Positions 15,258-24,336 of a stretch of DNA of 31,189 nucleotides are shown here, one piece after another. Under the pieces are notes generated by a model, which was not told where the DNA came from, did no database searches, and saw nothing but the letters and a program-made list of their open reading frames with translations. The translations under genes and the position numbers were made by a program. The stretch's first letter is position 1; each line of letters starts with the position of its first letter. The stretch is from an uncultured Oscillospiraceae bacterium. Its GTDB lineage: Bacteria > Bacillota > Clostridia > Oscillospirales > Ruminococcaceae. The stretch spans positions 1 through 31,189 of the forward strand of contig CAKSPH010000030.1 of assembly GCA_934481355.1 (NCBI GenBank), in the 5' to 3' direction.

Positions 15258-16454
15258 TCAGACCTCCTTTACGGTTACAGCGGAATTTCTGCCGACTATA
15301 TCTATCCGCTTTATTCCGTGCTGCTTTGCGTAATTCTCGGCTTCTTCAACGGTGGAAAACAGCGAGTTAAACACGGTCAGCCCGGTATCTATCAGCTCAC
15401 TGCAATGGTTCAGCGCGGAAATCTCACAGCCCGGTTCGCTGAATACCAGAACATCAGCCGGCTTTGTGAGCGGCGCTGCGGTATTTTTCAGGAACACCTT
15501 TGCAGCCGCCTCTACATTTACTGCGAAGCCTACCGCCGCCGCATTCCTGCCGAAGCCTCCGAGCAGGGTATCATAACGTCCCCCTGATAGAACCGGAAGT
15601 CCGTATCCCTCGACATAGCCGCGGAAAAGTATTCCAGTATAGTAATTCTTCTTGTGAGCGAGTCCAAGATCAACCTTTATTTTTCCAGAGTAGCCCATAG
15701 AGCAGAGCGCCTCATATGTGGCGTGCAGGCTGTTCAGCTTTGTGCGGAGCTCCCTGCTGTACATATACTTTTCAGCCGCGGCGAACACTTCGCTTTCGCC
15801 GAACAGGGACGGAAGAGCTTTTACGGCCTCAGCAGCACTGCCGGAGATCCCCTCGAGCGCTTCATTAAGCGCTGGGTAATTCTTGCTCTCAATGAGGGCG
15901 TGAATCTCCTCAGACTGCTCATCGGGGAGATTCAGGTCGTCAACCACCGTGCGGAAAATTCCGCTTTCGCCTATTTCAAGGCGGAAATCCTCATCGACTG
16001 CAAACAACGCCTGCGCCGCCAGCGAAAGCGCCTCATAATCAGCCGCCGTAGTTTCGCCGCCGAGTATCTCAATTCCACTCTGGGTGAACTCATCGTCCCT
16101 GCCGCTGTTCTTTGGATTTACCATGAATATGCTCTGGTTGTAGTAAAGCTTCAGCGGGAGAGGCTCCTTGCTGAGCCGGGTCGCCGCCAGACGCGCAATA
16201 GGCATTGTATTATCCGGGCGGAGAACCATCAGGCGGTTCTTGCCGTCAACCAGCTTGTACATCGTTTCCTGCGGGAAATAACGCACCTTGCCGCCGAATA
16301 CATCATAGAATTCCAGTCCCGGGGTCAGCACCTCGGAATATCCATAAGCTGTAAATATCTTTCTGAGCTTTTCCTGTATGCTGCGCTTGGCGATACACTC
16401 GTCAAAAAGCAGGTCCCGGGTTCCCTCCGGGGTGAGCAGATCGTATCTTTTCAC
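15258..16454 (-). CDS. hisZ: ATP phosphoribosyltransferase regulatory subunit
   Basis: HisZ is a histidyl-tRNA synthetase paralogue without aminoacylation activity that activates short HisG and carries the histidine site. The 398-aa product begins MKRYDLLTPEGTRDLLFDE and shows LRPDNTMPIARLAATRL, FTQSGIEILGG, and GLPVLSGGRYD in the C-terminal part of the catalytic-like domain, followed by a short remnant domain. The start codon is GTG (16454), with GGAGGG 9 nt upstream. It is the first gene of the his cluster, about 40 nt after the predicted start of transcription; that leader is too short for a T-box. Confidence 0.95.
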   Translation of the reverse strand: MKRYDLLTPEGTRDLLFDECIAKRSIQEKLRKIFTAYGYSEVLTPGLEFYDVFGGKVRYFPQETMYKLVDGKNRLMVLRPDNTMPIARLAATRLSKEPLPLKLYYNQSIFMVNPKNSGRDDEFTQSGIEILGGETTAADYEALSLAAQALFAVDEDFRLEIGESGIFRTVVDDLNLPDEQSEEIHALIESKNYPALNEALEGISGSAAEAVKALPSLFGESEVFAAAEKYMYSRELRTKLNSLHATYEALCSMGYSGKIKVDLGLAHKKNYYTGILFRGYVEGYGLPVLSGGRYDTLLGGFGRNAAAVGFAVNVEAAAKVFLKNTAAPLTKPADVLVFSEPGCEISALNHCSELIDTGLTVFNSLFSTVEEAENYAKQHGIKRIDIVGRNSAVTVKEV

Positions 16455-16501
16455 TTTCCTTTTCCCTCCGCTTTAGTATGGTAATGTGCTATCACGCTAC
16501 T

Positions 16502-16530
16502 AGTATAACACAAAACAGCGGTATTGTCAA
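16502..16530 (-). promoter_or_regulatory. Main promoter of the histidine operon
   Basis: On the minus strand TTGACA (16525-16530), a 17-nt spacer and TATACT (16502-16507) are near-perfect. The start would be near 16495. The polC-hisZ gap (16455-16588) has only a weak hairpin and no clear terminator for polC. Confidence 0.85.
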
Positions 16531-16588
16531 TAAGAGGTGTATTTTTTGGCAGTTTGCACAGCCACTTTCAACAATACCACTGATAGAA

Positions 16589-19500
16589 TCACATATCAAA
16601 CAGCGACATCTGGGCAGAATTTGGAATATCTCCGAAAACTCCCATTTCGCGCATCTTATCCATGACAGTGCTGTTCAGTCCGCTCTGCTGCTGGATATCA
16701 TCGATACACATATAATTGCCCGCGTCTATTACCTCTTTCAGCTTGAATGCCGCGTTGGAGCCGCAGCCGGCTATTGAAAGGTACGGCATACGCAGCTTCC
16801 CGTCCTCAATATGGTAGGTTGCCGCTCCGGATTTCCTGGCGTCCACCGGAAGAACCCCGATACCGCGGGACATCATCTCGTTTATGAGAAGAAGCGCGTC
16901 GAGAGTTCCCTTTTCCTTTACACCGATATTAGGCATAGCCTGAAGCTGCTTTATGCGCTCCCTTACTGCTTCCTTTCCCTGAAGCACGACATCAAGCTCA
17001 ATGTTTTCCGTATGTTTTGTAAGCGTTGCAGCGTAGAATTCACAGGGTCTGTTTATCTTGAACCAGCAGAGCTTTACCGCAGATGTAACATAAGCCGCAG
17101 CGTGCGCTTTCGGGAACATATATTTTATCTTCTTACAGCTTTCAACATACCAGTCAGGGACATTATTGTCCTTGAACGCCTGATATATGGTGTCGTCGAA
17201 CAGCTTGGTCGCGTTGCCCTTACGGGTTATCTCCATTATCTTGAACGCAAGGCTGGGCTCAACTCCCTTGTGGAGCAGATAAACCATGATATTGTCACGC
17301 GTTCCGATAACCTCGGAAATTGTACAGGTTCCGTTTTTAATAAGATCCTGTGCATTACCGAGCCAAACGTCCGTACCGTGCGACAATCCGGAGATCTGGA
17401 GCAGGTCGGAGAAGTTCCTCGGTTTCGCGTCCTGAAGCATCTGCATTGCGAACGGCGTACCGAATTCCGGTATACCATAGGTCCCGCAGGGAGCGAAAAT
17501 GTCCTCCGGAGTTACTTTAAGCGGCTCGGTGGAAACGAACAGGTCGTATATTGCACGGTCAGTTGTGGATACGTCCGCGATCTTCATTCCGGTCATATCC
17601 TCGAGGTGCTTGTACAGGGTCGGCACATCGTGTCCCAGCTCGTCAAGCTTGAGGATAGTATCATGCAGCGCGTGGAAGTCGAAGTGGGTCGTTATCATAT
17701 CGCTGTCCGTTTTATCAGCCGGGTGCTGAACCGGGGTGAAGTCGTATACCTCGTAATCGTTCGGCACAACGACCATTCCGCCCGGGTGCTGGGAAGTAGT
17801 TCTCTTTACACCGGTACAGCCGATGGAAATTCGCTCCATCTCGGCATTATTGTATTCGATCCCGCGCTCTTCGCAGTATTTCTTCGCGAAGCCGTATGCG
17901 GTCTTGTCCTGAACTGCGGAGATGGTACCCGCCTTGAACACGTGATCCTTACCGAACAGTTCTTCTGTGTAGCGGTGTACCTTGCCCTGTACTTCACCGG
18001 AGAAATTAAGGTCGATATCAGGCGCCTTGTCTCCCTTGAAGCCTAGGAACGTTTCGAACGGTATGTCGTGTCCGTCGCGAATCATATCGGTTCCGCAGAC
18101 AGGACAGTTCTTCTGCGGCAGGTCAAATCCGGAGCCGACAGAGCCGTCCGTGATGAACTCGTTGTGGCGGCACTTTGGGCAGCGGTAATGCGGCGCGAGG
18201 GGGTTAACCTCCGAGATACCGGACATTATCGCAACAAACGACGAACCAACAGAACCACGGGAGCCTACGAGATAGCCGTTATCCTCTGAATATTTTACCA
18301 GCTTCTGAGCTATCATATAAAGCACAGAGAATCCATACTTGATGATAGCGTCAAGCTCTTTCTGGAGGCGCTTTTCAACGATTTCCGGCAGGTCGTCGCC
18401 ATACCATGCATGGGCTCTGGTCCAGCAGAGGTCCTGAAGCTCCTGCTCAGCTCCCTCAATGGACGGCGTGTATGTTCCCTTGGGTATCGGGCGGATATCA
18501 TCAACCATGTCAGCTATGGAGTTAGGATTCGTAATGACTACCTCGCGCGCCTTCTCCTCGCCGAGATAGCTGAACTCCGCAAGCATTTCATCTGTGGTGC
18601 GCAGGAAGAGCGGCGCCTGATTATCGGCGTCCTTGAAGCCCTGCCCTGCCTGAAGTATCTTACGGAAAATTCCGTCCTCCTCGTTCATGAAATGTACGTC
18701 GCAGGTGGCAACTACCGGCTTGCCGAGCTTCTCGCCAAGGCGGACTATTTTCATGTTGAGCGCTCGGAGCCCGTCATCGTCAGCGACTGTGCCCTCGCGC
18801 ACAAGAAACCTGTTGTTCGCTATCGGCTGTATTTCCAGGTAGTCATAGATGGAGGCTATCTTCTCGATTTCCGCCTGCGGCTTTTCGTTCAGTATAGCGC
18901 GGAACAGTTCGCCCGCCTCGCAGGCGCTTCCGACAATAAGACCTTCGCGGTGCTTTTCAAGCTCAGAAAGCGGAACGCGCGGCTTGCGGTAGAAGTAACT
19001 CAGGTTGGAATAGGATATCAGCTTGTACAGATTTTTCAGTCCTGCCTGGTTCTTTGCAATGATTATCATGTGATACATGGGCTGTTTTTTTACATCCACA
19101 TTGCCGAGGACGCGGTTGAAATCTCCGAATTTCTCAACGGAATGTCCCTTGCAGGTAACTGTCACCATTGACACAAAAATCTTCGACAGCATTTCCGCAT
19201 CGTCTATTGCGCGATGGTGGTTGAAGTTACCCAGCTTATACTCTTTCGCGACAGTATCCAGCTTGTGGTTTTTGAGGTGTGGAAGTCCTGCTCTCGCAAG
19301 TTTCAATGTATCGCAGTAGCGAATATCATATTTGATCTCATGACGCTCGCACACCTTTGCGATAAAGGAAGTATCAAAATCCGCATTATGTGCAACCAGG
19401 ACTCCGTTTCCCGCAAATTTTATGAAATCCTTAACAGCAGTTTCCTCGGTGGGAGCGTCCTCCACCATTTCGTCAGTTATGCCGGTCAGTTCTGTGATAC

Positions 19501-20938
19501 TCGCAGGAATTGGCTTTTCTGGGTTCACGAACGTCTGGAAGCGGTCTACTACCTCAAAGTTACGTAGCTTCACCGCGCCGATTTCGGTGATCCTGTCGGT
19601 ATCACGGTTGAGTCCGGTGGTCTCTATATCGAATACGATAACATCGTCGTTCACGGAACGGTCGTTACAGCCGGAAACAAGCGCTCCGCTGTCGTTCACG
19701 AAGTACGCTTCCATTCCGTAAAGTATCTTGAACTCGCCGCCGTCCTTGCGTATCTTCTCAACTGTGTTCATTGCTTCCGGGAAAGCCTGAACGTTGCCGT
19801 GGTCGGTTATGGCAATCGCCTTATGGCCCCACGCATACGCCTGCTTGATCAGCTCAGCCGCAGGAGTTACGGCGTCCATATCGGACATAGTGGTATGCAT
19901 ATGGAGTTCGACGCGCTTTTCCTCGGACTTGTCCTGACGGCGCTTTGTCTTTATCGCCGCGATAGAGTACGGACGTATATTGAGACACTTAGCAAAAGTA
20001 TCAAATTCAAACTTTCCGGTCAGGATTATTGCTTTGCCTGCCTTAATGTAGCTCTTTATAGTGCCGCTGTTTTCAGTCGGCGTGATTATTTTAAGTATCT
20101 CAGAGGAGGTATGGTCGGAAAAATACGCAGTGAATATGAATGTATTTCCGTCTCTGGAGGTCTTTTCGTCAGTCTTGAAAACCTCTCCCCAGAGTGTTAC
20201 CTCATCGCCTTCGCCGAAGCCTTCTGACATCTTGGCAGGAGCTTCATTTATCCCCTTTCCGTAGAAAAGCTCTGCTTTCTGCTCCATACGCTCGGATTCA
20301 AACGGAAGCATTATCTCCTTGGGTTCTTTGAGCACGGAAGCCCCGCGCTTTCCGGAATATCCGCCCCTGCCGCCCTGAAATTTCTTCTCAGAGGGTTCAG
20401 ACGGAGCAGGAGTATACGCCTTGACCTGAATCGGCACAGCCTGTTCAGCCTGATTTACGATTTCTTTCAGGTCGAGATTTTCTACTCCGGTGAAAACTAT
20501 TCGGATATCCTTTTTGAAGAAGCCCCTGATGAGACGCTGTATTTTCTTGTCAACCTCAGTCTGGATCAGAATATCCTTTCCGCCGGATTTAAGCGATATC
20601 TCGCAGGTATCCCCGTCGTCGCTTATCTCTGCACCGTCAAGATAACCGTTTACAGCTGCGTTCCTGTCCTTGAGTATCTTAATTATCTCCGTGATGTAAT
20701 CAGGGGTATAAAGGGACTCGTGATAACTTGGAAAAAGCCTCGCTGTCGTTCCGTCCGCTGCCGCTGATATCTTCTTCTCAGCAGTGAGAAGCTCCTCAGC
20801 AGGGCAAAGCTCGTCCAACCCCAGATTTATCATCATCTCGGATTTTGCTTCCGTGTATACTATTTTAAGAATCGTTCCTCCGGCGACTGTTTCAGGGAGG
20901 TTCATTCCCTCGAACAGCTCACTGAGTTTTGCAGACAT
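16589..20938 (-). CDS. polC: DNA polymerase III alpha subunit, Gram-positive type
   Basis: PolC is the main replicative DNA polymerase of low-GC Gram-positives, with built-in proofreading. The 1449-aa product is full length. Order: N-terminal domain, a Gly-rich linker at about 188-200, an OB-fold region (about 245-330), a PHP domain starting at HMHTT (346), a DEDD exonuclease inserted into it (DIETTGL at 437, HNADFD near 517), then the polymerase core with GSRGSVGSS (892-900), a four-Cys zinc site (C920, C923, C945, C948) and the catalytic PDIDLNF (973). A C-terminal SLFDM matches the clamp-binding type. GGAAG precedes the ATG. No promoter stands between ispG and polC, so it is probably reached by read-through past the 46-bp repeat. 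Confidence 0.97.
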   Translation of the reverse strand: MSAKLSELFEGMNLPETVAGGTILKIVYTEAKSEMMINLGLDELCPAEELLTAEKKISAAADGTTARLFPSYHESLYTPDYITEIIKILKDRNAAVNGYLDGAEISDDGDTCEISLKSGGKDILIQTEVDKKIQRLIRGFFKKDIRIVFTGVENLDLKEIVNQAEQAVPIQVKAYTPAPSEPSEKKFQGGRGGYSGKRGASVLKEPKEIMLPFESERMEQKAELFYGKGINEAPAKMSEGFGEGDEVTLWGEVFKTDEKTSRDGNTFIFTAYFSDHTSSEILKIITPTENSGTIKSYIKAGKAIILTGKFEFDTFAKCLNIRPYSIAAIKTKRRQDKSEEKRVELHMHTTMSDMDAVTPAAELIKQAYAWGHKAIAITDHGNVQAFPEAMNTVEKIRKDGGEFKILYGMEAYFVNDSGALVSGCNDRSVNDDVIVFDIETTGLNRDTDRITEIGAVKLRNFEVVDRFQTFVNPEKPIPASITELTGITDEMVEDAPTEETAVKDFIKFAGNGVLVAHNADFDTSFIAKVCERHEIKYDIRYCDTLKLARAGLPHLKNHKLDTVAKEYKLGNFNHHRAIDDAEMLSKIFVSMVTVTCKGHSVEKFGDFNRVLGNVDVKKQPMYHMIIIAKNQAGLKNLYKLISYSNLSYFYRKPRVPLSELEKHREGLIVGSACEAGELFRAILNEKPQAEIEKIASIYDYLEIQPIANNRFLVREGTVADDDGLRALNMKIVRLGEKLGKPVVATCDVHFMNEEDGIFRKILQAGQGFKDADNQAPLFLRTTDEMLAEFSYLGEEKAREVVITNPNSIADMVDDIRPIPKGTYTPSIEGAEQELQDLCWTRAHAWYGDDLPEIVEKRLQKELDAIIKYGFSVLYMIAQKLVKYSEDNGYLVGSRGSVGSSFVAIMSGISEVNPLAPHYRCPKCRHNEFITDGSVGSGFDLPQKNCPVCGTDMIRDGHDIPFETFLGFKGDKAPDIDLNFSGEVQGKVHRYTEELFGKDHVFKAGTISAVQDKTAYGFAKKYCEERGIEYNNAEMERISIGCTGVKRTTSQHPGGMVVVPNDYEVYDFTPVQHPADKTDSDMITTHFDFHALHDTILKLDELGHDVPTLYKHLEDMTGMKIADVSTTDRAIYDLFVSTEPLKVTPEDIFAPCGTYGIPEFGTPFAMQMLQDAKPRNFSDLLQISGLSHGTDVWLGNAQDLIKNGTCTISEVIGTRDNIMVYLLHKGVEPSLAFKIMEITRKGNATKLFDDTIYQAFKDNNVPDWYVESCKKIKYMFPKAHAAAYVTSAVKLCWFKINRPCEFYAATLTKHTENIELDVVLQGKEAVRERIKQLQAMPNIGVKEKGTLDALLLINEMMSRGIGVLPVDARKSGAATYHIEDGKLRMPYLSIAGCGSNAAFKLKEVIDAGNYMCIDDIQQQSGLNSTVMDKMREMGVFGDIPNSAQMSLFDM

Positions 20939-20981
20939 TTATAACTTCCTTTCACTAACCGTGCATCATAGATTTTCTATT

Positions 20982-21027
20982 GGTAACCTCTAGGAATCTG
21001 CTCGTATCCCGTTTTTTAGAGGTTACC
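20982..21027. mobile_element. 46-bp MITE-like repeat, copy A (internally deleted)
   Basis: GGTAACCTCTA (20982-20992) and TAGAGGTTACC (21017-21027) are perfect 11-bp terminal inverted repeats. Read on the minus strand, the first 33 nt match the left end of the 188-bp copy at 28705 in 30 positions, followed by only 2 nt and the closing repeat. TATT flanks both sides, as a 4-bp target duplication would. It covers the end of ispG and lies between ispG and polC. In RNA it would fold as an 11-bp hairpin without a T-tract. Confidence 0.7.
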
Positions 21028-22050
21028 TATTTCTTTTCTGAGCTCTTCCAGCAGATTTTCCTCGGGTACCTTGCGCAGGATCTTCCCCTTTTTGAACAGT
21101 ATACCCTCGCCGTTTCCTCCGGCTATTCCTATATCAGCTTCGCGTGCTTCGCCGGGACCGTTCACCACACAGCCCATTACTGCTACCTTTATCGGCTTGT
21201 CAATATCTGCGCAGAGCTTTTCAACCTGCTCCGCCAGCGGGATAAGCGCGATTTTGGTGCGGCCGCAGGTAGGACAGGAAACTATCTGGACGCCGCCTCC
21301 CATATCGCAGGCACGGAGGATATCCTTGGCTGCATAGATTTCCTTTACCGGGTCGGCGGTCAGGGATACGCGTATCGTGTCGCCTATTCCATCGCAGAGT
21401 AATGAGCCTATGCCAACTGCTGACTTAACAAGACCCATGTGTTCGGTTCCTGCCTCTGTAACTCCCAGATGAAGCGGATAATCGACCTGCCGCGCAAGCA
21501 GACGGTAAGCTGCTATCATCAGTTTTACGTCCGAGGATTTAATACTGATGACGATATCGTCGAAATCACAGTCGTTCAGCAGCTTCACATGACCAAGCGC
21601 GCTCTCTACCAGAGCCTCAGGAGTGGGGCTTCCGTATTTTTCAAGCAGCTTCTTTTCCAGTGAGCCGGAGTTTACGCCTATCCTTATCGGAACATTGCGC
21701 CTCCTGCAAGCGTCGGCTACCGCCTTTACACGGTCATTGCCGCCGATATTTCCCGGATTTATACGCACCTTGTCAACGCCCGCTTCAATTGCCGCTAAAG
21801 CTATTCTATAATCAAAATGGATATCAGCGACCAGCGGAATGTTCACTTTTTCCTTGATTGCAGGAATCAGCCGCACATCTTCTATTGTCGGGATTGCTGC
21901 ACGGACAATTTCACAGCCTGCTTTTTCAAGGGTGCAAGCCTGGGCTACGCTCTCCTCCACATTTTCTGCCGGAACATTCAGCATCGACTGAATATAGACT
22001 CTGCCGTCGCCAAGCGTTAAATTGCCGACTTTTATTTTTTTATTACTCAC
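21016..22050 (-). CDS. ispG: 4-hydroxy-3-methylbut-2-enyl diphosphate synthase
   Basis: IspG converts methylerythritol cyclodiphosphate to HMBPP, the penultimate step of the MEP isoprenoid pathway, with a [4Fe-4S] cluster. The 344-aa product has the TIM-barrel and C-terminal cluster domain; cluster ligands are C259 and C262 (SCPTCGRT), C294 (MGCVVNGPGEA) and E301. The ATG overlaps the rseP stop by 4 nt. The last three residues (GNL) and the TAA stop are made by the terminal repeat of the MITE-like copy A, so the gene's original 3' end may have been changed by insertion. Confidence 0.96.
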   Translation of the reverse strand: MSNKKIKVGNLTLGDGRVYIQSMLNVPAENVEESVAQACTLEKAGCEIVRAAIPTIEDVRLIPAIKEKVNIPLVADIHFDYRIALAAIEAGVDKVRINPGNIGGNDRVKAVADACRRRNVPIRIGVNSGSLEKKLLEKYGSPTPEALVESALGHVKLLNDCDFDDIVISIKSSDVKLMIAAYRLLARQVDYPLHLGVTEAGTEHMGLVKSAVGIGSLLCDGIGDTIRVSLTADPVKEIYAAKDILRACDMGGGVQIVSCPTCGRTKIALIPLAEQVEKLCADIDKPIKVAVMGCVVNGPGEAREADIGIAGGNGEGILFKKGKILRKVPEENLLEELRKEIGNL

Positions 22051-23096
22051 TGAAAACCTCCGCTGATAAGCTTTGAAATATCTCCGAACGTTACCACAAG
22101 CATGAGTACCATAAGAAGCCCGAAACCAACAAGATGAACAATTCCCTCTACCTCTGGCTTAAGCGGCTTGCGGCGTATAGCCTCTATTACAAGAAACAGG
22201 AACCTGCAACCGTCCAGTGCAGGAATGGGGAGCAGGTTGAAAACTCCTACATTTACCGTGATGAAAGCGAACAGATACATGAACGAAGAAAAACCATAGC
22301 TGACGCTTTTGGACACGACCGTAACTGTTCCCACAGGACCTGAAAGGTCTTTCAAACCATACTTTCCTTTGAACAGATCAGCAAGTGTAAAAATTATCAT
22401 TCGGCTTATTGAAGCAGTTTCTCTGCCGCTGTATTCCATTACTGTAAGGAAGTTTCGCTCCAGGGGCTGAACATAGAAGCCATAGATAACGTCGCTTGTT
22501 CCGTCGTCATTATGCTGTACCATGAACTCCACATCGTGGAGTGCCAGAGTCTGACCGTTTCTCTTCACCTTAAAATCAAGCAGGAGATTACCGTCCTCAT
22601 CAGTGCGTCCGTTGTTATTCTGGAGCTTGTACTGAATGTCATATGTCGTCCATATAGTCGTATTTTCAATGGAAACTATCTGATCCCCTACCGCAAGCTG
22701 ACTGCTGCAATAGGAACCATCCGGGAAAGCGCTGACCGTAGTTGTACCGACCGCCGATACGGAGCATATATAAATAAGCGCTGCGATGAATCCCAGAATC
22801 AGATTCATTACGGGTCCCGCAAGAATAACGATCATTCTCTGCCAGACTGCCTTGCGGTTGAATGCACGGGGATTATCGCTGCTGTCGCTCTCGCCCTCCA
22901 TGGAAACCGAACCACCTATGGGCAAAAGCCTAATAACATATTCTGTCTCTCCCTTTTTCTTGCGCAGAATAACGGGACCCATGCCCAGAGCAAACTCATT
23001 TACCTGAATACCGCACAATTTGGCAGCTGTAAAATGTCCAAGTTCGTGAATTATAATTATGACACAGAATGCAAGTATTGCTATTACGATCTGCAT
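22047..23096 (-). CDS. rseP: RseP/RasP-type site-2 membrane protease
   Basis: This zinc metalloprotease cuts substrates inside the membrane, such as anti-sigma factors and signal-peptide remnants. The 349-aa product has HELGH at 17-21 in the first membrane segment, a PDZ-like domain around 115-215, and the second active-site motif with D295 (PALDGCRF), then a final membrane segment near 320-338. I chose ATG 23096, which puts HELGH at its usual place and has GGAGG 4 nt upstream; the longer frame to 23177 overlaps dxr. It lies 13 nt after dxr. A membrane-anchored sigma-like protein is encoded elsewhere in the window (7306), but no link is shown. Confidence 0.94.
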   Translation of the reverse strand: MQIVIAILAFCVIIIIHELGHFTAAKLCGIQVNEFALGMGPVILRKKKGETEYVIRLLPIGGSVSMEGESDSSDNPRAFNRKAVWQRMIVILAGPVMNLILGFIAALIYICSVSAVGTTTVSAFPDGSYCSSQLAVGDQIVSIENTTIWTTYDIQYKLQNNNGRTDEDGNLLLDFKVKRNGQTLALHDVEFMVQHNDDGTSDVIYGFYVQPLERNFLTVMEYSGRETASISRMIIFTLADLFKGKYGLKDLSGPVGTVTVVSKSVSYGFSSFMYLFAFITVNVGVFNLLPIPALDGCRFLFLVIEAIRRKPLKPEVEGIVHLVGFGLLMVLMLVVTFGDISKLISGGFQ

Positions 23097-23109
23097 AAGA
23101 CCTCCAAAA

Positions 23110-24255
23110 TCAAATCCTGCCGTACTTTGACGCAACATACTCCCCGGCAGCTTTCTGGGTGTCAAGGATATCGTCAAGTGTAGGCTCTGAAATGTGCTTT
23201 ACAGAGTCGAGCACTCGTCCGACAGCCTCGCCGATATCCAGAAATCCTATTTTTCTGTTAAGGAAAAGAGCAACCGCAGCTTCATTTGCCGAATTTACAG
23301 CGCATGGAGCGTTCCCATCCATGGATATCGCTTTTTTTGCCGCCGCAAGGCAGGAGAATGTATCCTCGTCTGCCCTGCCGAATGTAAGCTGCCCTACTTC
23401 AAACAATGAGAGCTTCTTGGCAGGGCTAGGCAGTCTATGAGGATATGTCAGGGCAAGCTGTATCGGGATACGCATATCGGCGGTTCCTAGCTGGGCAATA
23501 ACGGCACCGTCCTCAAATTCAACAGCCGAATGAATAATACTCTGGCGGTGCACAACGATTTCCACCTGTTCCGGTTTGACATCAAACAGGCGCACGGCCT
23601 CAATTAGCTCCAGTCCCTTATTCATAAGGGTCGCGCTGTCAATGGTTATCTTGGCTCCCATACTCCAGTTCGGGTGTTTTAATGCCTGCTCCACTGTTAC
23701 ATCGTGGAGTTCATCGCGCGTTTTGCCATAGAAAGGTCCGCCGGAAGCCGTCAGCAGTATCTTTGACGGCAGATTGTCACCCGCCCCCATCAGACACTGG
23801 AAAATTGCGGAGTGCTCGCTGTCTATCGGCAGGAGCTTGACTCCATGCTCCTTTACACAGTCGGTCACAAGCCTGCCACCTGCAACCAGAGTTTCCTTAT
23901 TGGCAAGGGCAATGTCGTTGCCAGCTTTTGCCGCTTCCAGAGTCGGCAGAAGCCCGACCATTCCAACTACAGAATTAACAACAGCATGGCAATCCAGTCG
24001 GGCCAGCTCACAAAGTCCCTTCATTCCGCATAATATCTTAATATCCGTATCTGCAAGACGCTGCTTTATGTCAGAATATGCTTCCTCGCTGTAAACGCAG
24101 ACGTATTCCGGGTGGAATTCTCTGGCCTGCTGTTCCAGCAGTGAAGTGTTCCGGTTGGCGGACAAAGCCCGTATTCCTATTTTATGCTGACGGCAGACAT
24201 CTAATGTCTGTGTTCCGATAGACCCAGTTGAGCCAAGTAATACTATTTTTTTCAT
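23110..24255 (-). CDS. dxr: 1-deoxy-D-xylulose 5-phosphate reductoisomerase
   Basis: Dxr turns DXP into methylerythritol 4-phosphate with NADPH, the committed MEP step. The 381-aa product starts MKKIVLLGSTGSIG (NADPH site), with NKETLVAGG, the metal and substrate motif DSEHSAIFQC, the flexible loop ASGGPFYGKT, and HPNWSMGAKITIDSATLMNKGLE. GGAG is 16 nt before ATG 24255, too far for normal use; a TTG two codons upstream (24261) is 10 nt from GGAG and could be the true start. The frame to 24309 has no support. A hairpin separates it from cdsA. Confidence 0.95.
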   Translation of the reverse strand: MKKIVLLGSTGSIGTQTLDVCRQHKIGIRALSANRNTSLLEQQAREFHPEYVCVYSEEAYSDIKQRLADTDIKILCGMKGLCELARLDCHAVVNSVVGMVGLLPTLEAAKAGNDIALANKETLVAGGRLVTDCVKEHGVKLLPIDSEHSAIFQCLMGAGDNLPSKILLTASGGPFYGKTRDELHDVTVEQALKHPNWSMGAKITIDSATLMNKGLELIEAVRLFDVKPEQVEIVVHRQSIIHSAVEFEDGAVIAQLGTADMRIPIQLALTYPHRLPSPAKKLSLFEVGQLTFGRADEDTFSCLAAAKKAISMDGNAPCAVNSANEAAVALFLNRKIGFLDIGEAVGRVLDSVKHISEPTLDDILDTQKAAGEYVASKYGRI

Positions 24256-24300
24256 ATTCAAGCTGTCTATACTCCTTGAAAACTTCCCTGAACAAAACCA

Positions 24301-24323
24301 CCCATTCACGGCGCGTGAATGGG
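24301..24323 (-). terminator. Hairpin between cdsA and dxr, weak terminator
   Basis: A perfect 10-bp stem, CCCATTCACG with CGTGAATGGG, closes a 3-nt loop. On the minus strand TGGTTTTGTT follows, a poor T-tract. It may end part of the transcripts or serve as a processing site; dxr, rseP and ispG have no obvious promoter of their own. Confidence 0.5.
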
Positions 24324-24336
24324 CAGTCAGATCAAA

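Noticed and set aside
15654..16484. Plus-strand open frame opposite hisZ (276 codons)
   Set aside because: Shadow of hisZ; it covers the his promoter and has no domain motif.
16531..16588. GGCTGT/ACTGCC hairpin after polC as a terminator
   Set aside because: The stem has a mismatch and the bases after it on the minus strand are A-rich, so no intrinsic terminator can be claimed.
16811..18046. Long plus-strand open frame opposite polC (411 codons)
   Set aside because: It is the shadow of polC, whose motifs fill the other strand; the translation has no family features and no ribosome site.
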